Shown here one piece after another: positions 36,274 through 48,231 of a DNA stretch of 64,000 bases (the first letter of the stretch is position 1; every line of letters begins with the position of its first letter). This stretch comes from Poronia punctata (Eukaryota > Ascomycota > Sordariomycetes > Xylariales > Xylariaceae), in assembly GCA_022579005.1 (NCBI GenBank), contig MU401485.1:1-64000 (forward strand), read 5' to 3'. The notes under the pieces are model-generated. The model was not told the origin of the DNA. It did not search any database and saw only the letters and a list, made by a program, of their open reading frames with translations. Position numbers and translations under genes: made by a program.

Positions 36274-36320
36274 TGGTGAGAGCTGCAGGATTCGAACCTG
36301 CGCGGTTTCCCATCGCGGTA
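36274..36320. other. Extended tRNA-complementary primer-binding segment
   Basis: Reverse-complemented, this gives a tRNA 3' end: CCA, discriminator A, acceptor strand AGCTCTC, then a perfect T arm (GCAGG stem, TTCGAAT loop, CCTGC stem) and a GC-rich stretch upstream resembling a long variable arm. There is no matching 5' acceptor GAGAGCT within tRNA distance, so it is not a tRNA gene. The long-arm look suggests a class II (Ser or Leu) tRNA, but this is uncertain. Confidence 0.7.
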
Positions 36321-36874
36321 CCCAATACACATCATAAGCCAAGGTCAATTATTCTATTTCAACATGTAATTCCAACAGTCATTACGCCGGCGTGCATTGC
36401 CTTGCCGCCTTCGCTTTCGCTGTTCTTTTGGCCACATACAAAAACATACCTACACACCCGGAATTACAAGAAGTAACCTACATGCCAAGTACTTATTCCG
36501 ACATACATACCTACTACAACGGACCAGATCTCCTCGCAACGGCTTGAGTAGAGAAGACTAAAGAACTATATACATACACTACCTCATTATTTCCAAATTC
36601 ATCACGATTAACGTCAAAAACGGGTCTAATTCGATCAAAATTCAAAAAATTCCAGCACATAACTCTGCACCAAACTTGGTGGACGGTATCCGACGTATTT
36701 CCGGGCCGGCGCAAGGGAAGGGGCAGGTAGAGGAGACCTTGTGGAGTGGTCATATTTGAAGGTAGTCAAGAGGATTTCGGAACGAGGTTATTATGATAAA
36801 TCTGGGAATATTCTGGTGGTTTGTGTGTTGGTTTCGCCTCGTCGGTGACGTATGGCGAGGGAGGTTTGGCCGTG

Positions 36875-36980
36875 TGTAGGGGGAAGGTACGGGTTGGGGT
36901 ATAATAAGGGTCATTTACAGTGGGCTACTGTATTCACACCAACACTTCTACATACCACAATACACCTACCCAACCCAACA
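36875..36980. repeat. Right terminal direct repeat (LTR) of the TRIM-like element
   Basis: A 106-bp copy, 709 bp downstream of the left one, with identical sequence, followed at once by CGGA. Confidence 0.85.
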
Positions 36981-36984
36981 CGGA

Positions 36985-37500
36985 GCTTCAGGGACTCAGG
37001 CCTGTCAGGTAGCGAGCGGGGCAGCAACATGTGGGGGACTTTTCACGGTGCCTATCGATACCACTTGTACCTTATCTGTCTTATCGTAGAAACACTAGCT
37101 CTATAGAGCTATGCGGGTGCGCATCATACAGTGTCTAAGTTGCTATTATCGTACTTTACACGGTAACGATAACCTAGGCTAGAGCTCCAAGACTTCTTGC
37201 GCCCGATGTCTCGTGCGCGTGGCTCGTGCAGCCTCACTCTATCACCAGCCTGCCGAATTTCTACGAGTATTACAGCCAAGTACCTCAGACCGAAGTTTTG
37301 TGCTGGACTCGGACAACCAGAACTTCAACTTCTATGGGATACATCGTTCCAGAAGTCTCGAGGCCAGATGAGCTCCATTAAAATTGGCAGCCCTCCTATT
37401 CGCTCGTTATAATTCATGTGCAGCGTCACTGCAACCATCGACGTACTATAATATCCAGCAAGTATAACAGCAAACTGCAGAACACGATATAATCACGCGC
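36985..37500. promoter_or_regulatory. Upstream region of MDV1
   Basis: About 0.5 kb between the TRIM-like element and the MDV1 start codon. It should hold the MDV1 promoter and 5' UTR. No specific motif can be defended. Confidence 0.4.
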
Positions 37501-39674
37501 ATGGATGATACGGACCTACATGATGCGTTTCACGATGAAGCCCCCGTGGGTGATGACTCAATTATTTCGGTTAGAAGCTCCTTTTATTCTTTTCGTTCGT
37601 CAGTTGTGCCGCCATAACGTCTAACCAAAGATGGACAGACACGTGGACTAGAAGCGTTTACTCGAAAAGTTACCACCACCGCAAGTCATTTGGCAGGACA
37701 TACGAACATGGAGGCCGGGTCGAATCATTATCACCAAGCCATGGGACAGGTGCAAAAACAGCTGGCCAGGCCTGTCGTACAGCGACGAATGTTTTCTATG
37801 GCCAAGACATCACCTACCGACCTCGTTCGCTCCAAATTCTCGACCTCGGAGATACAATCCCGTGCCCTCTCCTACTTATCAGATGACATGCTACAGAACA
37901 TTCCCGAAGATGACAATGCCTACTCTCTCTTCCAAGGCTTCCAGGCTAGCTTTCCGGAGCTCACAGACGAGGGCAAGAAACACAGGGGACGAGGCTCCCG
38001 AGGTCGGAAATTGATCGAGCATAACCCATCAGCCGCCGATAGTCCACAGCATTTGCACAAGTTAAAGAAAGAGAGATCGGCCCTGATGCATGAATTGGAG
38101 ATGCTCGGTATACGGAAGAATATGGCTAGCAGCGAGATCCGTGAAATCGATAACAAAATCGCCAATCTTACTGGTATGCGCAGGATCATTCTAGACAGAC
38201 TTGCCGGTTTAGAACAGGAAGAAACAATGCTAGAACACGATAGTAAGCCCCCTACGCCCGTCCCGTTCCCGTACCTGTTGCTAAGACGATACTAGTTGTC
38301 GATATGGAAAGCCGGATAGAGGATGCGCAGGAACTTGTTGCCGAAGCAGAATCTATAGCAGCGGCCGCTGCCATACCAATAAGGTCGGACGAAGATGACC
38401 TAGTGACGGATCAGGACGTCGATGAGTTCATGTCAAAATCCGTGTTTGAAAAGATACCATCAGCTTCAAGCACACCTTCTCGTCAGAAGCGACACAAGAC
38501 GGTCCGGCGGAAATCGATGCCGATCTTACACGAACACTTCGAGCCTGGCTTCAACATCAGGGAAGTCAAGGCGCATAGAGATCAAATAACGGCGTTAGAT
38601 TTCGACGTGCCCTTTGGCACCATGGTTTCGGCCTCCCTCGAGGACACGGTGAAAGTATGGGACTTGAACGCCGGTCGTTGTATAGGCTCGCTCGAAGGTC
38701 ATACTGCATCTGTACGCGCGCTGCAGGTAGAGGACAATCTTGTCGTCACAGGTTCCGCGGACGCCACGATACGATTATGGGATCTAAGTAAGGCTCACTA
38801 CGACCCTCAGGGCAGCCGCTTTGGCCGGGACGACGAGGAAGATGATGGTATGGCCTTTGAAAACCCGGACGACCAACCGGTAGATCCGCCCGAAGGTAGT
38901 ATGGCAGACTGCCCCATGTTCGTACTTCAGGCACACGTCGATGAGATTACCGCTCTACATTTCCGGGGAGAGGTACTCGTGTCAGGGTCCTCTGACAAGA
39001 CATTACGCCAATGGGATCTTGAAAAGGGCCGCTGCGTACAGACATTAGATGTGATGTGGGCAGCAGCGCAAGCCTCTGCCTCTATCGGGTCCAGCGAGGG
39101 TGCATGGAGGCAGACCAGCCGACAGACGTCAGGTGCTGCGGATTTTGTAGGGTCCCTACAGGTTTTTGAGTCGGCTCTTGCTTGCGGCACGGCGGATGGC
39201 ATGATTCGTTTGTGGGATCTTCGTAGTGGACAGGTCCACCGCAGCCTTGTGGGACATACAGGTCCGGTCACCTGTCTTCAGTTTGATGACATGCACATTG
39301 TTACCGGAAGCCTGGATCGTAGCATTCGGGTAAGTTGAACTCCACTTTGATAACAGCGTGTGTCGCTTAAGCTAATAATCGTTCTCCTATTCCCACAGAT
39401 ATGGGATTTGCGCACGGGTTCTATATTCGACGCCTACGCGTACGACAACCCTATAACGAGCATGATGTTTGATAGCAGGCGCATAGCCAGTGCCGCCTGC
39501 GAAGACGTGGTCAAGATTTATGATAAATTGGAGTCACGACAATGGGACTGCGGTGCCGGCATCACAGAGACGGCCGATGGTCGTACGCCTGCGATTGTCG
39601 AGCACGTGCGCATGAAAGACGGGTACATGATCGAAGGACGTCGGGACGGCATAGTTGGTGTGTGGGCTTGTTAA
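37501..39674 (+). CDS. MDV1: Mitochondrial division WD40 protein MDV1
   Basis: Exons are 37501-37569, 37639-38242, 38296-39329 and 39399-39674, giving 660 residues. Exon 1 is acidic ([13 protein letters not shown]). Exon 2 gives [18 protein letters not shown] and [16 protein letters not shown], conserved in fungal MDV1, then [21 protein letters not shown] coiled coil follows (about residues 195-255): [20 protein letters not shown] and [18 protein letters not shown] heptads. WD40 repeats fill the C-terminal half from [12 protein letters not shown] to [12 protein letters not shown]1 is the adaptor linking the dynamin Dnm1 to Fis1 on the mitochondrial outer membrane during fission. The first donor (GTTAGA) is weak, but the join fits the family. 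Other introns are 53 and 69 nt. The family's usual length is about 660. Confidence 0.92.
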
Positions 39675-42600
39675 CAGGTCACATCGACCTGATTGCTTCC
39701 GCAGCCGCAGCCTCATCCACAGCTCACCGCGGCCCCAAAGGGGTGTATTCCTTGGGCTACACATTGCCCGAAACGAGTCCATGTCTGTCACTTGCTTTGC
39801 ATCGGTTTCCTCAGTCTTTCCGTTCCCGCCAGCGCCAAAATCCCATGATGATGATATAGAAGAGCCTAGAACTCCGGTTGTATTGTATATACGTGTATAT
39901 TTTGTCTGTCTAACGAAGGATGCCTGATTACTTTAGATACCTCTCTGGGTCAGGTAGTTTCGGCCTCTTAGTACACCGGGGGGTTGGACTTGAAAACTAC
40001 AATTATATTTTGGGGCTAGAACACAGGTTTATCTTTCCGTGCGGGCTTGGATGTGCCTTATATGCTTTTGTCCTTTCTGAAATCCTGAAGTTCTTCCTTT
40101 GCTCGACGTCACATGTCAAGATGTCGAGACACGTGCGCCCTGATGAAGTACTGAGGCTACATGATAAGATGAGATGTATGCCGCCCACAGCATATGTACT
40201 ATATCATCGTAGCCCATCATTTCTTTGTCATGCTCTCCCTATCGACGTTGGCCGGAGATAGGAGTAGCATGTGTAGAGAGAAGGTTCAATAAGATGCCAT
40301 AACACAATGCAAGAAGGTAGGCCGCTTTCCCTTCCCTTGTCCTCTAAACAGTAAGTCGGGATGCTGTAATTTGCGTTCTCATAATGAGCAGGTAGGTCAT
40401 TTCACTTAGCATGGAAGTTTGTGCATTTTCTGTTTTACTCATATCATGTGCATGTCAGTTCATCTTATTTTAGGTCCGTCTTGTCTGACACTTGGCTTCT
40501 GGGGGACGTAGAAGGGGACAGGAAAGACAGTGAAGATGTACGAGTATAAAACCGTTGCATAGATGAAAGCGTATATCCTTGGATTGTAGTATCTACTTAC
40601 ATACAGCTTCCTTTACACGTTTCTAAACACGGTACCTACTGCACAATAGAATGGTCGGGGCCAGCATAGTCTTAGCTTTTTACTCCTCCTCCCCCCCCCC
40701 CTTTTTTTCCATAACCAGTGGCCACGATCATTTCTCCCAAGACGCCTACGAGTTATTACCTAGGTTAGCGGCTTTGCTCAAGCGATCTCATAGCATAGCC
40801 ACGTATACTGGTCTAGGCAATGGATAAATTATTTATCAGATGGACGAGACCAGTCCAGAGGATTTTTGCTCACTACTCTCAGAGCTGGCTAGAACACGAC
40901 ACGACACAACACAACAACCTGATTTCGTTTCGAAGGAGGGTCTAGTATAGAAAGATTAGGTTCTGCTTATTTGTTACCTACTAGACGTCCATGATGCAAC
41001 CTATATTAGTAACGAGAGACACAAGCTTACATATATTTTACACATCGGACATAAGTACCTTTGCCCATGTACGCTGGTAGGTAAAGTATTTACAAAAAAT
41101 CTCCGTTACCTGACCCCACCCCATACTCATAGAACCTCGCTTCCCTAACCCCAGGTAGGTTTAGTATAAAAACGCTTTGGCAGGTTTGCTCTTTTTTGAA
41201 TAGCCCGATTAGGAAAATGAGGATATCCCCATCCTTGTAGTCTAGAACTAAACAGAGATGGTTGCATACATTTCTTTGCTTAATGTTACAAGTGCTTCAA
41301 TTTTAGATTTTGTTACTAGACTACCTACTAAAACAGAGTAACCTAGGTTAATATTGTACTTGTGCCTACAAGAGGAACGCGATAGGAACCGCATAATCAA
41401 AATGTCTGGCATTAAAGATATCCCTACGTTTCTCTCTAATTTACCAGGTAACTAAAGACGCAGCCAAGTCTACCTACCTACAAGGAAATGATATAAAACC
41501 CACCTAACAGATGTAGCCAAGAAGTTTTTACATATGCAAGTCCAGAAATCAAACATTCTTTTTACGTTTTTTTTCTCTCTTTGCTCTTTACTAACCTGCG
41601 AGGTACAGTAGGTAAGGTATTCGCTTAAATTTTTACTGGTACGTTCTTGTTTCCGATACGCGAGAAGCGATGGTTTTTTCTTTTTTTCTTTTCCAACGGT
41701 ACGGTCGGTAGTTTTGTTTATGCATGTACGTTAGACGGTTTAGGTTAGATGAGGTGTTGGTATAGTAAATACATAGGTAGCTAGCTGCACGTGCGGGCTA
41801 CAAGGCCGCTCACCTTGGTGTTTTGACAGACAGTAGGTTAGTCTTGTTTTATTGTTATTTTTTCCCCATTTTATCGAAAAGGGAGTTTCTTGGATAGGTA
41901 TGTGGGTGAGAGAGTAAGATGGCGAGCTCGATTGTAGAATAATAGGTAAAATGTTACTAAAATACTTTGCCTCCTCACCTAGAGAGAGAGACAGAGAGAC
42001 AGAGACAGACAATCGAACTTATTACCCACCTACCCTTTAACGGCTCCCTTCCCGCCCGGCTGTTTCAGATCCAACGGAAATCTAGAAAAGTCCGATAGCC
42101 CGGAACCCCTAATCCCTACGTAACTTTTTCTTTCTTTCCTTTTTGTCCTAACTTAACCTGTCAAAAGGTTATATAAGAATGGTAAAGAGGTAAGGTATGT
42201 ATCTACAATGTACACCAATTACCTGGTGCAATTGCGAGTTGATTACAAAATCATCCAGTATATAGGTTACAAGTAGGTAGATTTGAGCGGGGCCGAGGCG
42301 GAGTAGCTCCGGTTAGGTCCGGGTCCCTTGTCTTTTTTTGCGTGCGTGTTTTTTGTTTTATCAAATGAGATAGGGCCCCCGATTGATATCTTGTACGTGT
42401 AGATCTATCTGTCCACTCTTATCTATCAATACTGGTATCAAGTCTTTTTTTTTTTGCATTTTCTGGGATGCCACCGAACAAGAAGATTGATGGTTAGGGT
42501 TGGAACTGTTAGCTATTTTCGCATACATGTGATGTGATATACCGTTGGAAAAACCAAGAGAAGTTGACCTGCATAAGGCCCCCCGGAAAAAAAGAAAGAA

Positions 42601-45600
42601 AAAAAAGAGAAATCCATGTAGCCTATTGTAGTAGGTAGGTATTCCAGACCTTTGTATTAAGATTATTCAAGTACATACACACACCAAACCGTTATTCTCT
42701 ACATCTTCGGTGGGGGTACGCATTGTTTTGTTTTGTCTGTTTGTTTGTTTATGCAGGCAGAATACCTCACAAGGAGGATGTAAAGGCAGGGGTCGGGAAA
42801 CAAGACACGACGCCTCTTTTCTTTTGCAGAACTTTAAGCGAAAATGCGGGGTGAACAGGGGCGGGTTCGTCTATATATGTACACGCCTACTCAAGGTGTA
42901 TACGTGTATTTGGAGATTCTAGCCCTGTATTTAAAAGGAATAATGCGGCCGCTGGATATATATATCATCGTGTTGGTATCTAGGTGAAGTAGTTGTCAAC
43001 TTATCACTTTTATAGGTTAGATAAAGTCCGAAGTGACGGGGTACGAATACATAAATGTAGTACATATGTGAAGACGATAGAATAAAACATTGAAAATAGA
43101 GGGCTTGCATTCATCTGACCTACGTACGTCAAAAGATAAGGGAACAAAAAAGAGAAACGATTGCCCTAACCGTCCGATTTCACTCAATAACGCTCCGGGC
43201 GGTACAAGGAAAAAGTAGGAAATAAAAACCGCCAAGTGTTCAAGAGTTCGTTCCCCAAGAACAAGCAAGCAAGCGGCCCCCCCTCGTCTCGATCTCCAAA
43301 AACGAAGGAAAACGCTACCCACTACTTACACCCTACCTACGGTTGGTTACCTTATTCTCACTTGTTCGCTCGCCCCGTCCCGGTGGTAGAATACCTATAT
43401 GCAGGTCAGATATTTATACTTTACCCAAGCACCATACATACATAATAAGGCCCGAAAAGAAATGGTCGTCGAATCGAATGTGGTCCCTTTCTCTTGGTAA
43501 GAGGTAATTACGTACATTATACAGTAACAGGTTAAACTCAAGCTACAAGTATAAAGGAGTAAAGAGAGACTTATCCCGATACCCTGAATACCTTCCTTTT
43601 TCCCCGGACATTAAAATAAAATAAAATTACATCCTAGCGTAGATCCCAAGATGCATTGCCGAGTCCCTAGCAGTCGGCTATTTACAGCACCTTTTTTGAC
43701 GTCAAAAATGATGGCATGACTAATTTAATTGGTATTTGCGTAGGAAAGGGTCCGAAATGGACCCATCTCAATATTTAATCAATGTCGACCTGATGACATG
43801 TTCGACCCCTCGACCACTCACGACTACCAGTAAGATAGCAAATCGCTTACAAAGGCGTACTAGTCAGGAACAAGACGCACTTAATATCTATTTGTGGACT
43901 CGATGACGAAGATGAACGTGTTAATATAATTTGTCTGAATTTTCGTGGTACGGCCGAAAATCTAGAGGAAAAGGCACCGCAGGATGGGCTGTGTGGAATT
44001 CTAAGCCTCACAGACGACGTATGTGTATGTAAATTTATTCATACTGGAAGAACCACTACAAGGGGTCCCCAATGATAACATCTCCTTAGAGAATACCATA
44101 ACTCCCGCCCTCTCCGTCCATGGGCTATGCTAGATGTACCTACGCGATAGACGATATAATAGACATCTTAGACTTCCACAGACTAGTTGAAACCAACATG
44201 CCAGTCCGAATGGAAGGAATAAATAAAAATAAAACAAATATAATAAAAAGATAAAAAGATAAAACCAGTAGCAGATGGATGCAGATGTTGCCACCTTCGG
44301 GTATGTAGATGAGAACAAAACAATCGAGATGGAAATAGACACGATCGATAAAACGGGATGGGGCGACAATGTGAAAAAAAGGCCGCAGGGAAATAACTAG
44401 AAATTCACCGAAACACAAGGGGATCCATATCCGGAGAACAACTGAGATTACAACCAGTATCAGCAGCTAGCCCAGCTAGCTCATCGTCATTTTTCCTTTT
44501 CCCACGCAGACTGAAGTAAATCCTTTCCCGTCCAAGCCCAGTCCAGAATTCCGGATTTCGATTATTTCTAAATAAACTTCGATGCGTCAAAGGGCTTTCA
44601 TGGGCGTCGTAAAGAGGTCTGAGGGAAGTGAAGAGGCCAGAAACCAGAGGGCCAAAAAAGGCGAAAGGGGGAAAGGGGGAGGGGGGGATTGGGCAGCGTA
44701 AGCAATATGGCAAAACAGGTTTATAGTAGAAATCCAGTATTTGACCGAGTCAAGCCCGTCAGGCGTTGCGTTGTGTTGCAATGCGTTGCGCTCAAAGTTT
44801 GACGCAAAAGCATGTGCAGTAGACGATCGGTGCTGGTTGCTGATGATTTCGGGATTCAAAGCCTGCGGCTTGCCCTTGCTAATGCCCATGCCTATGCGGC
44901 ATGCCTGGGCCGGGGTTCGGCTCCTGAACTAGAATGCATGAAACGCAAGAAATGCGCGCGACGCACGAACGCACGAACGCAAGAGCGCACGAATAGTAGA
45001 ATCTGGGGTAAAAATAAAATAGCAAGTAAAATAAAATTTGGGGAAGAAGGGGGGTAGGCTTCGTTGTCTAGTTTGCATTTCGTGCGTCTTGCTTTCGCTC
45101 CTCGTTAAGACGTTCTTAATCCGGTCTGGTTCGGGGTGTGGGAAGACGGATTGGCGGACGTTGGGCGGGGTATCGGGCCGTCTTGCCTAAGCGTCTCCTT
45201 CACCCATGAAATCTACCCCGCCAACCATTCGTCGTCACCTGCTCAATCAGCAACCGCTCCGCATATTTGGGTGCAACCCAGAAGACGAGACACGTTCATA
45301 TCTGCGAAATAGCCCTTTTCGAGAATGCCCGGAAATACCTTGCTCTTGGCCGTGCATGTCTTTATCCTTTTCCCACTCTTCAGCAATCATATGCCATATC
45401 CGGATCGGCCCTTTAATCTTCGACAAATTCATCGACAAATCATCGACCTGGGTCGCATCGTGGTCTGACGACAAAAAGTGAAAGGCACTCGCCGAAGCGT
45501 AAATTTGGTAAGGCTGAATATATGCAAGACCGTCGAAGCGGACCCATTGTTGGGGTCCACAAGATTGAAAGTCGCATCACAGCCACGCCTATCTTGAAGA

Positions 45601-45988
45601 AATCGCTTGAAAGGGAATCCGACTGTTCCGGTTATAGCCGAGGGTCCCTGTACGTAACATAACCTCCATAGTGGAATGCCGTATAGCCACCTGCAGAGTA
45701 GCCAAGAAGGCTAGGCCTGGGAATTTTAAGCGATGCCGAGTAAACGGTTGGGGGTGCCTGACACCCTGGTTAGAAGGAGGCGCTGTGATGTGCGCATAAG
45801 TATGAATGTGTGTATCTGTGTAGTATATGGTTTGTATATGGTAAAATCTAGCAAGGCGAGAACGGACCATGCTGCAGACGGCGAGTGAGCCCAACCACGG
45901 ACCGATGGAAGTAGTTGGTAGGTCTTATGATGGGGTCGAGTCGTAGTATATCGTGTCGGGATGATGAAATCATGGATTAGTTGTCTTA
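39675..45988. other. Gene-poor region, 6.3 kb
   Basis: No ORF over about 115 codons and none with a known domain. Poly-C and poly-T runs (near 40690), purine tracts (41980-42010) and GGTAGG/CCTACC motifs are frequent. A GC-biased patch at 44930-44995 has short CGCACGAACG-type repeats. A minus-strand ORF at 45474-45247 reads like protein in part (RIWHMIAEEWEKDKDMHG) but lacks a good ATG. Promoters, long UTRs or non-coding transcripts could lie here; I see no direct evidence. Confidence 0.5.
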
Positions 45989-48231
45989 TCAGCTGTTTAG
46001 AAACGTGCGCCGCCGTACTTCAGCCTCTTTGATAATTTCGGCGGCTAAGCTTAGACTAGGCGCTAGAACTGCCATCCGCTCGATGTCCATGATCACGTCG
46101 TTGATGATTTGATCCAGAGCCTCCCTGTGCGGTACCAGCGTCAAGAGGATGTTGGACAGAGAGGGCGACATAGTAGCTCCCATGACTAATAGCGTCTGTG
46201 ATACTATAGAAAGTGCACCTTGCCATAGGTAGGGCATATGTCCGGCATGACTACGTAAAAGCGGTGGTTAGACGGGGGGCCCAAAACGTTGTGAGGGAGG
46301 GAAAGACTACTTACTGGGCAGATATGTGCTCCAATTGCCGGATAGAGGCTTCGAGGCATTTGTGACAACTCTCTCGTACAGCGGGGTCCAGCATGGCTTG
46401 TTCATTGTCTAATACGGCCAGGATATACGGCCGATAGATGATAGTGCGGCATGCAAAGAACCGTAATCGCAACACAGTCTGGACCGGGTCGGGTAGGGCT
46501 GTCCTAGTAAAGGGGAATTGCAAGGCGAGCGGGAGACTCTCGTACCATTGCGTTAATTGGAAGTCGAGCTCGGCAACAACGGGTTCGAGACTCGTCGTAG
46601 AGGCCATGGAATCTTTGGAATAGATCAACTGGCTAACCCGGTTGAGAAGCCTCCTGAGCGCAATCTCGGCCAGAAAATACCACAGGTCGTCCCGGCCGAC
46701 AGCCTCGGACTCTTCTCCCTGGAAGCCTCCGGGCAACCCGACATTTTCCTCGAACTGCACGACACCCGAGTGGGGCAGGTCTAACTCGGCTAGTAGATCG
46801 CTCTCGAAGAGTAGTGCATTCCAGTAGATTCGCTCAAGGAGTTCCCTCTGGTCGTCCGGTACGCGCGTTGGTGCCATCAGTAAGAGTTGTAACTTGCTGC
46901 TTGTCGTGCATAGTAGATTCCATGCCTCTAGCGGCCGCACCAGGTAAAATAAGTAAGCCGCCGCCAGCAGATGACACTGGGCGGCCAGGACGCTGTTAGC
47001 GGTCATCATGCCAGGCAAAAGTGACCATGCGGCCGTGAAGTATTGTAAGCCTGGCGGATCCTCCTGGGGAACTATTCTGGAAATACTACCACGCAAGCTT
47101 GCCTGACCAAGAGCCAGGACCAGCAAGACAATGCAGCTTTCAGGCCCTTCGCGGAATCCGGTCGATAAAGCGGTGCGGTAGTGGCTTCGCCATGTGTACG
47201 GATTAACGCAGGCGTACCAGACATTGACCCTTTCGAAATAGGCCTCGATATAAGCGTTCGTGTTGGACAAATCGACGCACGGTGTCTTGGCCAGGGAGTG
47301 AAGAGGCTCGCGTGCCAATTCTAACTGGAGAATGATCTGGGGGTCGTATGGGCGCTGGACGAGATCGCGTATCAGGGGCCATTGGAGCAGATGTAGGGCG
47401 GCGTTCGTGTGCACCTTGGGCATGGTCGAGATATTAGTACCAGGGGTATGGCTCGTCCAGGTACCTAGACCCCCACTTGGTATGATGGAAACGAAATTCC
47501 CCGACGAATTCTGTAAGACGATATTCTCACCGCTCAGGGCTGTCCCGTTGCTCATCGGCGGTGAATCGTGAGTGAGTTGCATCGCGTTCGGGTGGCTGTT
47601 TACTATGCTGATCTGGAGAAGGCTCTCGATTCGGTTGAGCCTCTCGAGGATCAATTTATCGCCGGCGTCTAGTTTGATGCCGGGCTCGCGATAGATACAT
47701 TCAGCGCCGAGCTCGGTACACAGCTTGCACTTGGGCTTTGTGCCGTCACACCGTGACTTGCGCGAGCGACATACTTCGCACTATAGAGAAAATCAGTTCA
47801 GACGTCCAAGACCAGGGCGCGGGCAACTCTAGAAAGAAGCCTACCGCGATCGTGGCCCTCCTGCGAGGATAGTCGACCGTCGCATCTGTGTTCCGTCGCT
47901 TCAGCGGATTTATCGACCCTTCTTCGCTCGGCGACTTTTGTAGCCCGTTTGTGCCCATAGACCCTGAAGACGCTTGCTCGTTCGTTTGTGACAGATTCCG
48001 CGCTTTCTGTGCCGATCCTAAAATTCCCTCTCGACTAAAGCTGGCATTGCGTTGAGGCTTTATGCCTGTCGGCGACTTGACTGATGATGAGGAGCCATTA
48101 AGGCCTGTCAACTGCGGTGATGCGCCATCGATCGAGAACGTATCCCCCCTCGAAGGTAGAGGGAAAGGTCGCCCGGAGGAGCTAGCAGCTCCAGCGGAGA
48201 GGGGCGAATCGCCAGTTGAGGACGGCGACAT
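45989..48231 (-). CDS. Zn(II)2Cys6 fungal transcription factor
   Basis: Exons are 48231-47845, 47780-46315 and 46250-45989, giving 704 residues. The binuclear zinc cluster is CEVCRSRKSRCDGTKPKC followed by KLCTELGAEC, with cysteines at 130, 133, 140, 147, 150 and 157 (C-x2-C-x6-C-x6-C-x2-C-x6-C). Exon 2 begins exactly at the first Cys. A short linker and a coiled coil (LILERLNRIESLLQ) follow, consistent with dimer binding. The central part (AYIEAYFERVNVWYACVNPY onwards) is the fungal middle homology region. The N-terminal 129 residues are Ser/Pro-rich and disordered, so the zinc cluster is not at the extreme N-terminus. The start at 48231 is the first in-frame ATG after a stop; upstream TTG codons were rejected. 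Target genes are unknown. It stands alone between long gene-poor regions. Confidence 0.9.

Larger units (their letters stand above)
36162..36984. mobile_element. TRIM-like non-autonomous LTR retrotransposon (with target-site duplication)
   Basis: Two 106-bp direct repeats, 36166-36271 and 36875-36980, are identical base for base, start TGTAG and end CCAACA. A 4-bp duplication, CGGA, flanks the unit (36162-36165 and 36981-36984). Two bases after the left repeat a segment starts TGG (36274) and is complementary to a tRNA 3' end, as expected of a primer-binding site. A purine-rich GGCGAGGGAGG lies about 10 bp before the right repeat and is a candidate polypurine tract. The 603-bp internal region has no gag or pol ORF. 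Total length is 815 bp. These features together fit a terminal-repeat retrotransposon in miniature. Identical repeats imply recent insertion or conversion. Confidence 0.8.

Noticed and set aside
36274..36345. A tRNA gene on the minus strand
   Set aside because: The T arm and CCA end are perfect, but no D arm, anticodon arm or matching 5' acceptor strand exists at tRNA distance. The position just inside a terminal repeat fits a primer-binding site better.
36166..36980. Simple segmental duplication rather than a mobile element
   Set aside because: TG/CA ends, a 4-bp flanking duplication and a correctly placed tRNA-complementary segment together are unlikely in a plain duplication.
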